A stretch of 64,000 nucleotides of DNA from Mediterranea massiliensis (GCA_015060695.1 SUYA01000001.1:46686-110685), one strand, 5' to 3'. Positions 16,192-26,001 are shown, counted from the first letter of the stretch. Notes: a model not told the origin generated them from the sequence alone. A program made the numbers and translations.

Positions 16192-16668
16192 ATGGAACAA
16201 GAAATAAAAAATGTGGTGTTAAAGCTTAAAGGCGTATATGTTTTTTTCTGGTTGATAGCCATCTTGATGGTTGTTTGGGGTGAGATGGATGCATTTTGGG
16301 TAGGTAGCTGTGCCGATGATGTGCAACTGATTTATCTGTTGGAAACATTGCTGATACTGATGACTGCCGTTTGTGTGCCGGTATCGCTGAAATTGTTTTC
16401 GTGGATATTGGTTAGAAAGATTGATATGATGAGTATATCTGATGCATTGCAGGCATACCTTAAAGCCAATCATTTGCGATTGTTACTATTGGCTATTCCG
16501 GTGTATGCAGGAATAGTAATCTATTATTTGATGATGAGTAGCAGTGCTATACTTTGTGCATTGATAGCCTTGACGGCATCGTTATTCTGTGTACCGAGTG
16601 AGAAACGTTTGCGCAACGAATTGCATCTTCAAAGAACCAAGGAGGAAGAAGGAGGCATCTATGAGTGA
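16192..16668 (+). CDS. Small four-helix membrane protein of unknown function
   Basis: The 158-residue product has four hydrophobic segments at about residues 13-30, 44-64, 94-113 and 115-131 and a charged C-terminal tail. I do not recognise a family beyond conserved Bacteroidales proteins found after recR. It overlaps the following GNAT gene by eight bases, which implies cotranscription and coupled translation. Confidence 0.75.
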   Translation: MEQEIKNVVLKLKGVYVFFWLIAILMVVWGEMDAFWVGSCADDVQLIYLLETLLILMTAVCVPVSLKLFSWILVRKIDMMSISDALQAYLKANHLRLLLLAIPVYAGIVIYYLMMSSSAILCALIALTASLFCVPSEKRLRNELHLQRTKEEEGGIYE

Positions 16669-17191
16669 TAATTATTTGCAAGGAGAGAAAATTTATTTGC
16701 GAGTTTTGGAACCTGAAGATTTGGAGGTGCTGTATATGATGGAGAACGATCCGCAAACGTGGGATATATCTAATTTTTCGGTTCCGTACTCTCGTTATCT
16801 GCTAAAACAGTATATTGCCGATTCGCAAAGCGATATGTTTGCCGATAGGCAATTGCGACTGATGATTGTGGAGAAGGAGTCGGACGAAGTGGCCGGTACG
16901 TTGGATATAACAGATTTTGCTCCGATGCATATGAGGGGAGAGGTAGGGATTGCCGTGCGTAAAAACTTTCAAGCCAAAGGCTATGCTTCGGAAGCATTGC
17001 ATCTCTTGGCAGAGTATGTGTTTCGTTTCTTGAATTTTAGGCAACTGACAGCTCATGTTTTGGCTAATAATGAAACAGCTTTGTCTCTTTTTCAAAGAGC
17101 AGGATATGAAGAATGTGGACGACTGAAAGCGTGGTGGCGTGTAGGAAACAACTATGAAGAGGTAGTTTTGTTGCAAAAGCTACATTCGTAA
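16661..17191 (+). CDS. GNAT family N-acetyltransferase (RimJ/RimL-like)
   Basis: A 176-residue acetyltransferase. The acetyl-CoA loop is visible as VRKNFQAKGYASEALHLL, and the C-terminal strand/helix as RAGYEECGRLKAWWRVGNNY, typical of the RimJ/RimL-SpeG group that acetylates protein N-termini, polyamines or small amines. The start at 16661 (MSDNYLQGEKIYLR) matches the family N-terminus; an upstream ATG in frame lies deep in the preceding gene and is rejected. The substrate cannot be told from sequence alone. Confidence 0.88.
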   Translation: MSDNYLQGEKIYLRVLEPEDLEVLYMMENDPQTWDISNFSVPYSRYLLKQYIADSQSDMFADRQLRLMIVEKESDEVAGTLDITDFAPMHMRGEVGIAVRKNFQAKGYASEALHLLAEYVFRFLNFRQLTAHVLANNETALSLFQRAGYEECGRLKAWWRVGNNYEEVVLLQKLHS

Positions 17192-17246
17192 ACGCTTCAT
17201 TATCAGTTCTACTTAAAAAAAGTAATAAAAAATATCGGGTGAAGTA

Positions 17247-17276
17247 TTGCAGATTTGAAAATAATGCGTACCTTTG
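17247..17276 (+). promoter_or_regulatory. Promoter of tRNA-Asp
   Basis: TTG at 17247-17249 and TACCTTTG at 17269-17276, spacer 19, about 38 bases before the tRNA. Confidence 0.65.
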
Positions 17277-17313
17277 CAACCGCAATCGAAAAGATAGCAA
17301 CCCTAAAAGAAAT

Positions 17314-17387
17314 GGTGTGGTAGTTCAGCTGGTTAGAATACCTGCCTGTCACGCAGGGGGTCGCGGGTTCGAGTCCCGTCCATACCG
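17314..17387 (+). tRNA. tRNA-Asp (anticodon GTC)
   Basis: A 74-base cloverleaf: acceptor GGTGTGG with CCATACC, discriminator G387 of 17387, anticodon arm CCTGC-CTGTCAC-GCAGG with GTC at 17348-17350, and T-arm GCGGG-TTCGAGT-CCCGT. CCA is not encoded. Confidence 0.97.
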
Positions 17388-17390
17388 CAG

Positions 17391-17419
17391 AAAGCCTCGG
17401 AAAATATTTCCGAGGCTTT
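17391..17419 (+). terminator. Terminator after tRNA-Asp
   Basis: A perfect 13-bp stem (17391-17403 with 17407-17419, core GCCTCGG/CCGAGGC) with a 3-base loop and a run of T. It lies between the tRNA and the convergent AddB-type gene. Confidence 0.9.
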
Positions 17420-17439
17420 TTTGTTTACTTTCTTTTCTT

Positions 17440-20325
17440 TTATCTTCTACATAAAGTCCTAAAGTCGCAATACTCGCATTGCTTTACCTCTTCGGTTTGG
17501 CTGAAAGGTGTGGAACCGTTGAAGATTTCATTCAATAATTGGTGTAACATTTTTCGGAATTTATCTTCGTAGAAAGCAAAGTTATTGACTTCCATTTTTT
17601 GTTTGGCAGGGCCTATTTCTATGACGGGCGAATAGGTTTCTGAAGCAGCTCTGTGGATATACAATAATGAAGGGGCTACCTTCAATGACTGTTTACGGCT
17701 GACAATGGCTGCATACAGGAAGGTTTGGAATATATATCCTGGGCGTTCTGCTGCCGGTGTAAATAGTTGTTCGATGCTTTCGGGCGATTTAGGAATGCCA
17801 CCGGTTTTATAATCTACAATTCGTAGTGTATCTTCTTTGCTATCCATGCGGTCTATAACACCTCCTATCTTGATAGGAATCTTTCCCTCCGGAGTATCAA
17901 TTTCAAGGTTTTCGCTGATGCGTTGTTCCATACCAACCATGTTGAAGGGGGCGTATTGGCAATCGTTGCGCAACAGTTGTTTCAAGTAGTAAGTGATAAC
18001 TTTGGAGTGGATAAGTTGTGTGCCGTTGTATTCAGCCTTCTCATCTTTCTCGATTTTAAAGAAATGTTCTTTGAAGGCTTGGTCAACGTATGCCTGCAAT
18101 TTTATTTCGTTTTTCAATAGCTGTTCTATATCTTCTTTTCGAATTTTTTTGCCGTGCTTTGTCAATTCTTCGTAAGCTAATTCGGCCGAACGATGGAAAA
18201 TAGTGCCGAACAGGGCTGAGTTGATGTTGGCATCTACTTCTTCGGGTGCGCTGATTCTTGCAACATGTTGGTAGTAGAATTTCAAGCGACAATCCAAATA
18301 AGTGTTGAGAGCAGATGGAGATAAGAGGCGTTGGGGATGCAGACGAGTATCGAAGGTTTCCCGTAATTTCTTTTTGGTCTCTTCGTTGTTGGGAATGGAT
18401 ATTTCTCGTTGGCGTAGTGGGGTTACTTCGGCTTCTAAAAAATGAGAGGATATGCTGTGAGGACTTTCGGCTTGCAATTGTAGCATGAAGCGAGACATTT
18501 CACCTCGATTTAATCCGTCACAGCTTGTATTATATAGCAAAGTGATGTTTTGGGCACGTTGTATTAGTCGATAGAAATAGTAGGCATATACTGAATTTTT
18601 ATGTTCGACGGTGGTCATACCGAATGCTTTTCGCAGGTTGTAGGGCACAAATGATGAATCGCCCTCGTTTTTGGGCAGTTGTCCTTCGTTCAGCGAAAGC
18701 ATCAGCAGGTTGTCGAAGTCGAGGTTTCGGGTTTCCAACACTCCCATAACCTGCATACCAATAGCCGGTTCGCCATGGAAAGGTATGTTAGATGAGTTTA
18801 GCAGCCGGTTTAGTAACCGTTTGAAAGTTTCGGTGCGTATATCTTTCAGTATGCCGGTTTCTATCAGGCTTTGCAAACGTGTTACTACGGTATAGGTTTT
18901 GAATAGCGATTCTCGGTAGAGTTGACTGAACATTTCTTCCCGTTCACTTTTGTTTTCGTTACGGTATAAGGCAGAGACGTCGCGTAGCAAGTTGCCTAAA
19001 CGAAGACAGATTTCGCGAATATTCTCTTGGGGGGTGAATATTTGTTCCAAAAAATCGTCTCGTTTCAGCTCGGAAGGCAATGGGTAGAAGCGGTTTTTGC
19101 TGATCAGCTCTTGTTCTAACGGCTCGGCAAAGGGTGAAAGTTGTCGGGTGTAGGGATGTTTCAGTATGGTTAATACGATTTTATGATCGAAGCGTCCTTC
19201 GCGGGGGTTGTAACCACTGGTGTACAACTCTGCCAATGCATTTACAAAGTTATATACCGGTGTTTGTGCTAAAGGGAATCCCATGGTGATGTTGGTGTTT
19301 TTCACTTCTGAGGGGATGGAGTGCAACACCGGTAACAATAGTGCTTCGTTGCAAAGCACTACGGCTGTTTCTTTTCCTATTTCTTCCTTGTTCAGTTCTT
19401 TTATCCATTGGGTCAGGTAGCGTGCTTGTCCGTTTTCTGTGGGTGAAGAGATGAATCGAATCTGTTTGGGCTGGCGCATGGCATCGAAAGCCGTTGCTGG
19501 CAATTCGTTGGGAAATTTCTTCAAGTTGCGCAGTAAAAATTCTCCGGCTTCATGGCTGTAGGGCCTGGCCGATTCTATTGGCCGAGTGGTGTAGTAGTGG
19601 TCGTAATCCCAATAAAACAGGGCTTTTTCGGCGGCTTGTAGCTTTTCGAACAAGCTGGTTTCTACTTTGTTCAGTACGTTGAAGCCAACAAAAACGTAGC
19701 GTTCGTAGGGTAACCGGTCAACATCGAGCTGTTCCATGACGTGGCGATACATCATGCCTTCGTAGGCTATGCCTTGCGATGCCAGATTACGGCGATAGTG
19801 GCGGTAGATGTCGCCCAGTTTGTCCCACAATGAGATAAACTTTTCTTTCAGCTTAGTGCGTTTCTCGATGGAGAAATTTTTGAAGAATTGTTGCAGTGCC
19901 TCTTCCTGTTCTTTTTCAATGAACCGATAGTCGTTGCCAATATTCTTCAATTCTTGCAGGTTGCTGAACAGACGGTCGGCTTCTACCATATTCTTGTCCA
20001 CATCGTCGAAGTCGCTGATGAGTAGTTCGCCCCAGAAGTAGAAGTCATCCAATGTTTCGGTGCTGCCGGTTTCTTGGCAAAATACTTGGTGGAGTTCGCA
20101 CACCAGACGGATGGGATCACCTGCTTTCCAAGGTGATAGTTTCCGAAACAATTCGCTGATGCTGACGTATGCCGGTGACCACAAGGGACGTTCACTTTGT
20201 GCGGCCAAGTGTTCGTTGAAAAATAATGCTGCACGCTTGTTGGGGAACACGACGGCAGTGTGTGACAGGTTATTGCCTATCTTGTTATATAAATCTTCTG
20301 CTACTGATTCTAAGAAAGTTTTCAT
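17440..20325 (-). CDS. AddB-type helicase/nuclease subunit with PD-(D/E)xK and Fe-S cysteines
   Basis: A 961-residue protein matching the Bacteroidota PD-(D/E)xK partner of an AddA-type helicase. The N-terminal half is helicase-like (TAVVFPNKRAALFFNEHL takes the place of a Walker A). The C-terminal nuclease shows GGVIDRMD near 820 and VDYKTG near 836. Four cysteines that would hold a 4Fe-4S cluster are present: one in YLDCRLKFYY near 679 and C950, C953 and C959 in CEYCDFRTLC. With the overlapping AddA gene it should process double-strand breaks for RecA loading, functionally replacing RecBCD. ATGA overlap (20322-20325) couples its translation to addA. Confidence 0.88.
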   Translation of the reverse strand: MKTFLESVAEDLYNKIGNNLSHTAVVFPNKRAALFFNEHLAAQSERPLWSPAYVSISELFRKLSPWKAGDPIRLVCELHQVFCQETGSTETLDDFYFWGELLISDFDDVDKNMVEADRLFSNLQELKNIGNDYRFIEKEQEEALQQFFKNFSIEKRTKLKEKFISLWDKLGDIYRHYRRNLASQGIAYEGMMYRHVMEQLDVDRLPYERYVFVGFNVLNKVETSLFEKLQAAEKALFYWDYDHYYTTRPIESARPYSHEAGEFLLRNLKKFPNELPATAFDAMRQPKQIRFISSPTENGQARYLTQWIKELNKEEIGKETAVVLCNEALLLPVLHSIPSEVKNTNITMGFPLAQTPVYNFVNALAELYTSGYNPREGRFDHKIVLTILKHPYTRQLSPFAEPLEQELISKNRFYPLPSELKRDDFLEQIFTPQENIREICLRLGNLLRDVSALYRNENKSEREEMFSQLYRESLFKTYTVVTRLQSLIETGILKDIRTETFKRLLNRLLNSSNIPFHGEPAIGMQVMGVLETRNLDFDNLLMLSLNEGQLPKNEGDSSFVPYNLRKAFGMTTVEHKNSVYAYYFYRLIQRAQNITLLYNTSCDGLNRGEMSRFMLQLQAESPHSISSHFLEAEVTPLRQREISIPNNEETKKKLRETFDTRLHPQRLLSPSALNTYLDCRLKFYYQHVARISAPEEVDANINSALFGTIFHRSAELAYEELTKHGKKIRKEDIEQLLKNEIKLQAYVDQAFKEHFFKIEKDEKAEYNGTQLIHSKVITYYLKQLLRNDCQYAPFNMVGMEQRISENLEIDTPEGKIPIKIGGVIDRMDSKEDTLRIVDYKTGGIPKSPESIEQLFTPAAERPGYIFQTFLYAAIVSRKQSLKVAPSLLYIHRAASETYSPVIEIGPAKQKMEVNNFAFYEDKFRKMLHQLLNEIFNGSTPFSQTEEVKQCEYCDFRTLCRR

Positions 20326-23300
20326 ACTTGTTCAATGTTTCCTGATTCTACATACCATAAATATCCGTTTATGTCGGATGTTTCATAACCCATCTGTTTC
20401 AACAAGTCGATGTATAGTTGCACTTGTCGGTTATATCGCTTGTCGGGTTTTCCGAATTTAAAATCGACTATTACAATGCGATTTCCTTTCATCATCACGC
20501 GGTCGGGGCGACGCTTGCATAGTTTTCCGTTTTCGTTCCAAATGATGTCACATTCGTTGTACAATTGCCATGTGCCGCTGTACCAGTCTTTCACTTGTGG
20601 GTTCTGTAAGGCGTTGTGGGTCAGTTGAGTTATTTCTTCTTGTTGATTGGTGTCAATGATGCCTTCGAATAGCAGACGGTTGATGGCATTGTCTATATCG
20701 GCTTCGGTTTCAATCTGTGAGAAGAGTGTGTGCAGCAGGTTTCCCCGGTTGATGAAGCGTCTCCAAGACTCTTCTTCGGTAGTGCCGGCTATGAAATCGG
20801 CCGAACGATTGGATTGTCTGAATTCGACGGTTGGGCGATGGGTTGCCATGTGCAAAGGTATCTTTTCTGCTTTTTGAGTCAGTCGGTTCAGAGGAATTTC
20901 TTCTTCTTTTGTATCGGGTGTGGTTACCGATGGGCAGATGGTGCCATATTGGAAAGTATCTCCTTCCCAATCGACGTCTAATGAGTGGGCTACCTTTGGC
21001 AATGTTTCCGTCAGCAGTTCGCCGATGGTGCCTCGTTGTCCAGGGTTGCTCCAGATGAGCAGGTTCTTTTCCGGACGTGTTAGCGCCACATAGAGTATAT
21101 TTAGGTTGTCCACCCATAGTTGCAAACGTTCTTCCTGATAGGCTTGCTGGTAGATTGATTCGTTCATGGTGGACGAATAGTTGACGGGAATCAGATCGAG
21201 GTGGTTATATGGTTCTACGGGAGCTTTGCACCACAATAGATGGTTGTTTGTTTCGTTTTCCATCTTCCAATCGCAGAAGGGTAGCAGTACGGTGTGGAAT
21301 TGTAGTCCTTTTGATTTGTGAATGGAGTAGGCGCGGATACCTTCTGTTTCGCCTCCGGCAATGGTTTTGGCGCAAAGTGTTTCATTCCAATGCTTCAAGA
21401 AGTTACCTATGTCCGAGGGGTTGTTCTGCAGGTATTCCGTTACTTCATCGAAGAAGGTGAACAGGTAGGATTCTTGTTTTTCTATTCGGTTCAATTGGAA
21501 GATGCTGACCAGTTCTTCCATCAGTTCATACAGAGGTAGTAACCGTAACTCATTGCGTTTTTGGATGAACTCTTCGGGTAGTTGTCCATAGTCCATGCTT
21601 AATGTTTCCAGGGCAATTTCTTCTTTTTCATTGTCCAGGTATTGCAGGGCATTTATCAGTAGGTTGACGGATAGGGATGCGTCGAGGCGGAAGGCTTCGT
21701 CGCTTATTACGGGTATCTTCAATTCCTTGTTTAGGTAGTTGGCTATCAGTGCTATTTGTTTTTTCTTGCGCACCAATATGGTAATGTCTTTCAGTGCTAC
21801 TCCATGTTTTTGCAGAGATTTTACTTCTTCGCCCAATTCTTGCAGGGTTCTTTCTTCGTAGCTATACTTTTCTTCTTTCTCTACAAAGGCCAGCTTGATG
21901 TACCCTTTCGCTTGTTTTTGGGGTGATTCTTGAACGACGTCGGCGTAGGCATTTTTCAGTTCAAAGCATTCTTCTTTCATCTCTTTCAGGTGGCGTTGGT
22001 TCAGTGTTTCTACCAGGTAGGTGAAGAGCTTGTTGTTGAAGTGTATGATGTTGGCTTCGCTACGTCGGTTGGTAGTCAAGGTTTCTGTACGGATGGGGAA
22101 GGGGAAGGGGGTGTGGGTGCCTCCCAAGTTGTTCAATATGCCCCAGTCGCCGTTGCGCCATCGGTAGATGGATTGTTTTACGTCGCCTACGATGAGGCTG
22201 TCGGCTCCTTGTGAAAGTCCTTCGAGTAGTAGTAGGCGGAAGTTGTCCCATTGCATCCGGCTGGTGTCTTGAAACTCGTCTATCATGATGTTTTGTAGAT
22301 TGGCTCCCATCTTTTCAAAGACAAACGAGGCGTCGCTTTCGCCTATCAGTTTGTGCAACAATGCATTGGTGTCGGACAGTAGGAATCGGTTTTGTTCGCT
22401 GTTTAGTGTACGTACTTCTTCGTCGATGTGGTTTAGCAGTTGTAATTTGTAGAGGTGCTTGGTTGACAAACGGCAACTGTTTAGTGTACGTGCTTTTTGG
22501 GGGCGTAGTTTTTCGGCCGCTTCTAACAATGGGTGGAGGCTGGTGCTTACCAAGTGAAGAACGGTTTCGCGGCAGGGATGTGACTTGCTGACCCAGCAGG
22601 AAGTTCCTTCAAGGTGTTTTAGCAGGGTGGCATTTACTGTTTCTTTGTCGCTTAAGATTCCGTTGCTCAGTTTGCGAAAGTAGCTACTGATGCCTCTACT
22701 TTTGTTGCTGAGGTCTTCTTCCGAGAAACCGTGTGTCTCCAGTTCTTCCTCGAATTGTTGGCTGAATCCTTTCATCTGCTCCAAGACATCGGTTTCCATT
22801 TCGTGCAATGTCTCTTTGTAGAGTTTGATGACTTCGGGTTGTTGCAACGTGCGGCGCAGTCGTTCGCCTCGTTCTATGTAGTTTTCGTTGAAAATGTTTT
22901 GGGCAAATCCTTTTACTTCTCCCGTTACGTTCCAACGTTTGTCGTCGCGGATGCGCTCTTCAATGTACTCCAACAGCCATACCAATACGGGTGAGTTGGG
23001 CGTCAGTTTTTCTATCAAGCTATCTACTGCTTTGTTGAGGACTTCTTGATTGTTCAACTCAATGTTCAGGTTTGGGGCCAATTCCAATTCACGAGCCAGG
23101 TTACGCATCACCGATTGGAAGCAAGAGTCTATCGTCTCTACCCGGAAGCGGGTATAGTCGTGCAAGATGTAATGTAGGGCTATATCGGCACGTTGTCGTA
23201 TCAGTTCTTCGCTCCACTGTTCACCGTCGGGGCGTCGTTGCAGGTCGCTTTGGATGCGTTTCAGATAGATATCCGAGTTTGTATCGCCTAAGCGAATTCC

Positions 23301-23474
23301 GTTTAGTTGCTGTAAGATGCGCTCTTTCATCTCGCCCGTGGCCTTGTTGGTAAAGGTTACCGCCAATATCTGTCGGTAGGCACGTGGATTCAGAATCAAG
23401 TGTTTGATGTACTCCACCGCCAACGTAAATGTCTTTCCTGAGCCGGCAGAAGCCTTGTATATCAGTAGTTCCAT
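20322..23474 (-). CDS. AddA-type UvrD/Rep helicase-nuclease
   Basis: At 1050 residues this is a superfamily 1A helicase with a fused nuclease. Walker A ASAGSGKT is at 8-15, followed by VTFTNKATGEMKERI; motif II is IDEFQDTSRMQW; RAYSIHKSKGLQFHTV is the motif V region; and VALTRPEKNL is motif VI. A PD-(D/E)xK nuclease sits at the C-terminus (RRPDRVMMKGN, VDFKFGKP). This is the AddA/RecB arrangement of Bacteroidota, working with the downstream AddB-type subunit on broken DNA ends. A weak -7 box (TATCTTTA on this strand, 23498-23505) lies about 24 bases upstream of the start, and a probable terminated small RNA precedes that. Confidence 0.92.
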   Translation of the reverse strand: MELLIYKASAGSGKTFTLAVEYIKHLILNPRAYRQILAVTFTNKATGEMKERILQQLNGIRLGDTNSDIYLKRIQSDLQRRPDGEQWSEELIRQRADIALHYILHDYTRFRVETIDSCFQSVMRNLARELELAPNLNIELNNQEVLNKAVDSLIEKLTPNSPVLVWLLEYIEERIRDDKRWNVTGEVKGFAQNIFNENYIERGERLRRTLQQPEVIKLYKETLHEMETDVLEQMKGFSQQFEEELETHGFSEEDLSNKSRGISSYFRKLSNGILSDKETVNATLLKHLEGTSCWVSKSHPCRETVLHLVSTSLHPLLEAAEKLRPQKARTLNSCRLSTKHLYKLQLLNHIDEEVRTLNSEQNRFLLSDTNALLHKLIGESDASFVFEKMGANLQNIMIDEFQDTSRMQWDNFRLLLLEGLSQGADSLIVGDVKQSIYRWRNGDWGILNNLGGTHTPFPFPIRTETLTTNRRSEANIIHFNNKLFTYLVETLNQRHLKEMKEECFELKNAYADVVQESPQKQAKGYIKLAFVEKEEKYSYEERTLQELGEEVKSLQKHGVALKDITILVRKKKQIALIANYLNKELKIPVISDEAFRLDASLSVNLLINALQYLDNEKEEIALETLSMDYGQLPEEFIQKRNELRLLPLYELMEELVSIFQLNRIEKQESYLFTFFDEVTEYLQNNPSDIGNFLKHWNETLCAKTIAGGETEGIRAYSIHKSKGLQFHTVLLPFCDWKMENETNNHLLWCKAPVEPYNHLDLIPVNYSSTMNESIYQQAYQEERLQLWVDNLNILYVALTRPEKNLLIWSNPGQRGTIGELLTETLPKVAHSLDVDWEGDTFQYGTICPSVTTPDTKEEEIPLNRLTQKAEKIPLHMATHRPTVEFRQSNRSADFIAGTTEEESWRRFINRGNLLHTLFSQIETEADIDNAINRLLFEGIIDTNQQEEITQLTHNALQNPQVKDWYSGTWQLYNECDIIWNENGKLCKRRPDRVMMKGNRIVIVDFKFGKPDKRYNRQVQLYIDLLKQMGYETSDINGYLWYVESGNIEQV

Positions 23475-23627
23475 AATGCTACATAGTTGTTTGGGGGTAA
23501 AGATACTGTTTTTTTTGCAGATGCAGCGGGCGAAAAATAAAATAAATAGAGGTAAGTGTCAAATTGCTTACCTCCCTACAGGGTAAGTTGATAATCTGTT
23601 ACTGATTTTAGCAATAACGGGGGTAGC

Positions 23628-23694
23628 AAAAAAAAAGGAGTACCGCCGTACTCCAACCTTTTGTTAAACCTTAAATCTAATACTATGAAAAACA
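23628..23694 (-). ncRNA. Probable ~65-nt small RNA or terminated leader
   Basis: On the minus strand a good promoter (23700-23729) is followed by about 40 bases of unstructured sequence containing TTAGATTTAAGGTTTAACAA, and then an intrinsic terminator: GGAGTAC at 23648-23654 pairs with GTACTCC at 23637-23643 around a 4-base loop, with a run of nine U (23628-23636). No ORF of use fits inside. I have the impression that very similar sequences recur in intergenic regions of other Bacteroides genomes; that is memory, not a search. It lies between uvrB and addA, so it may be a free small RNA or an attenuator for the helicase-nuclease operon. Confidence 0.6.
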
Positions 23695-23699
23695 CAATG

Positions 23700-23729
23700 C
23701 AAATGTACGAATAAATAACAAACTAACAA
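23700..23729 (-). promoter_or_regulatory. Promoter of the small RNA
   Basis: On the minus strand the -33 TTG (23727-23729) and the -7 TACATTTG (23700-23707) are 19 bases apart, placing transcription start near 23694. Confidence 0.65.
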
Positions 23730-23809
23730 GCGTTTGGATGGATAAAAACCAAATTATAACTTTTGTTTGCTATACAGATTCCAATTTACAGGGATTTTAA
23801 CTAAACGAT

Positions 23810-25858
23810 TCATTTCTTTGCCAATAACTCTTCTAATCGAAGCACCTCGTCACGGTATTGGGCTGCTTCTATGAACTCCAGTTTCTTGGCCGCCTCTTGC
23901 ATTAATTTTTTGGTGCGTGCAATGCTCTTTTCCAGTTGCTCACGACTCATCATCTGTACGATAGGATCGGCCGCAATGAATCCTCTGTTTTCCTGTTCGG
24001 CATAAGGTCGGGGCTGAGCACTGCCTTTGCTTTCCATGCCTTCGGTGCCGAAAGCTTCGGTACCGGCAAATACTTGCAGATTCTTAGCCTTTTTGATTTG
24101 TTGTGGGGTAATCCCGTTCTCTTCATTATAGCGCAGTTGTTTCTCGCGGCGGCGATTGGTTTCGTCAATGGTCAGTTGCATGCTTTCGGTTATCTTATCG
24201 GCATACATGATAACCATGCCGTTTACGTTACGGGCGGCACGTCCGGCCGTTTGTGTCAACGAACGATGAGAGCGTAAGAATCCCTCCTTGTCGGCATCGA
24301 GTATGGCAACCAAAGAGACTTCGGGCAAATCTAAACCTTCGCGCAGCAAATTAACACCTATCAATACGTCGTATAGACCTTCGCGGAGGTCGCTCATAAT
24401 CTTTACCCGTTCTAATGTATCGACATCGCTATGAATGTAGTTGCAACGAATGTCGTGATTCAGTAGAAACTCCGTCAACTCTTCGGCCATCCTCTTGGTC
24501 AAGGTTGTAACTAAAGTACGTTCGTCTCGTTCGATGCGCTGCTGTATCTCTTCCATCAAGTCGTCTATCTGGTTATGACTGGGGCGCACATCGATAATAG
24601 GGTCGAGCAATCCGGTAGGGCGTATTACTTGATCGACAACAATACCTTCCGACTTTACCAATTCGTAGTCGGCGGGTGTGGCACTGACGTAGATTACCTG
24701 CTTGGCCATGGCTTCAAACTCTTCGAACTTCAACGGGCGATTATCCATAGCTGCCGGTAGGCGGAATCCATACTCTACCAGATTCACCTTGCGGGCACGG
24801 TCGCCGCCATACATAGCTCTGATTTGAGGCACGCTGACGTGGCTTTCGTCAATCACAATCAGAAAATCATCGGGGAAAAAATCAAGTAAGCAATAGGGGC
24901 GTGTACCTGCCGCACGTCCATCAAAGTAGCGCGAATAGTTTTCTATGCCCGAACAGTGACCTAATTCGCGTATCATTTCCATGTCATAAGTCACCCGTTC
25001 ATAAAGCCGTTTGGCTTCCAACGGCCGCCCTTCAGCCTCAAACCAAGCTACCTGTTTGTGCAAATCGTCTTCAATCTGATGAATAGCCCGTAAAGTGCTT
25101 TCTTTGGTAGTCATGAAGAGATTGGCTGGATAGATTTTATAGGCATCGAATGTTCCTAACCTTACCCCACTGAGCGGATCAACCTCTTCGATGCTGTCAA
25201 GCTCGTCGTCCCAAAATACCAAACGCAACAAGTTGTCGCTATAAGCCAAATAGATGTCTATCGTATCACCTTTGACACGGAAGTTTCCACGATTCAAATC
25301 TAAGTCGTTGCGAACGTAAAGACTATCAATCAAATTCCGTAACAGCACGTTTCGACTATAACTTTTTCCCCGTTGCACTTCTATCACATTGTCATAGAAA
25401 TCAGACGGATTGCCCATACCGTAGATACAACTGACCGATGATACTACAATGATATCCTTACGTCCGGAAAGTAAAGATGAAGTGGCAGCTAAACGCAACT
25501 TGTCAATCTCATCATTGATGGCCAAATCTTTTTCTATGTAAGTATCAGTGCTGGGTAAATAAGCCTCCGGTTGATAGTAGTCGTAATAAGAAACGTAATA
25601 TTCTACGGCATTGTTAGGGAAAAAACCTTTGAACTCACTATATAATTGAGCCGCCAATGTCTTGTTATGGCTCAGTATCAACGTAGGTTTGTTGATGTTG
25701 GCTATGACATTGGCAATGGTAAACGTTTTTCCCGAACCTGTAACCCCCAGTAATGTCTGTGCCGGTACGCCTTGGCGCACACCTTCTGTCAGTTGGGCGA
25801 TGGCTTCAGGCTGATCTCCTGTAGGCTTGAAAGCCGATGTCAGTTCAAATTTATTCAT
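23810..25858 (-). CDS. uvrB: Excinuclease ABC subunit B
   Basis: A 682-residue UvrB. Walker A is GVTGSGKTFT, the DNA-gripping beta-hairpin region is visible as YYVSYYDYYQPEAYLPSTD, the helicase DESH box is in VIDESHVSVPQIR, and QTAGRAARN is motif VI. The C-terminal UVR domain for UvrA/UvrC contact ends the protein (LMQEAAKKLEFIEAAQYRD). The start at 25858 (MNKFELTSAFKPTGDQ) matches other UvrB proteins better than the ATG at 25891. UvrA is encoded separately at 32322-35150, as usual in this phylum. Confidence 0.97.
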   Translation of the reverse strand: MNKFELTSAFKPTGDQPEAIAQLTEGVRQGVPAQTLLGVTGSGKTFTIANVIANINKPTLILSHNKTLAAQLYSEFKGFFPNNAVEYYVSYYDYYQPEAYLPSTDTYIEKDLAINDEIDKLRLAATSSLLSGRKDIIVVSSVSCIYGMGNPSDFYDNVIEVQRGKSYSRNVLLRNLIDSLYVRNDLDLNRGNFRVKGDTIDIYLAYSDNLLRLVFWDDELDSIEEVDPLSGVRLGTFDAYKIYPANLFMTTKESTLRAIHQIEDDLHKQVAWFEAEGRPLEAKRLYERVTYDMEMIRELGHCSGIENYSRYFDGRAAGTRPYCLLDFFPDDFLIVIDESHVSVPQIRAMYGGDRARKVNLVEYGFRLPAAMDNRPLKFEEFEAMAKQVIYVSATPADYELVKSEGIVVDQVIRPTGLLDPIIDVRPSHNQIDDLMEEIQQRIERDERTLVTTLTKRMAEELTEFLLNHDIRCNYIHSDVDTLERVKIMSDLREGLYDVLIGVNLLREGLDLPEVSLVAILDADKEGFLRSHRSLTQTAGRAARNVNGMVIMYADKITESMQLTIDETNRRREKQLRYNEENGITPQQIKKAKNLQVFAGTEAFGTEGMESKGSAQPRPYAEQENRGFIAADPIVQMMSREQLEKSIARTKKLMQEAAKKLEFIEAAQYRDEVLRLEELLAKK

Positions 25859-25953
25859 CTTTTTCTCATTAGAAACGGCAATATTCGGCAAAATCTTTTA
25901 AATATACAACAGAAAAGGCCATTTTGCTGCCTGCTAATACCTCCTTTTTGAAA

Positions 25954-26001
25954 AATTAAGCATCTTATCGTTGCTTAATTCACCGCTAACCTCTATCTTT
26001 G
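25954..26001 (+). promoter_or_regulatory. bamD operon promoter overlapped by an inverted repeat
   Basis: TTG at 25971-25973 and TATCTTTG at 25994-26001 (spacer 20) form a near-consensus promoter. A perfect 9-bp inverted repeat, AATTAAGCA (25954-25962) and TGCTTAATT (25972-25980), covers the -33 box. It could be an operator or an accidental hairpin. Confidence 0.65.

Noticed and set aside
23686..23715. Nine-codon plus-strand ORF MKNTMQMYE before uvrB's end, as a leader peptide
   Set aside because: No plus-strand gene follows it; the region makes better sense as a minus-strand promoter and small RNA.
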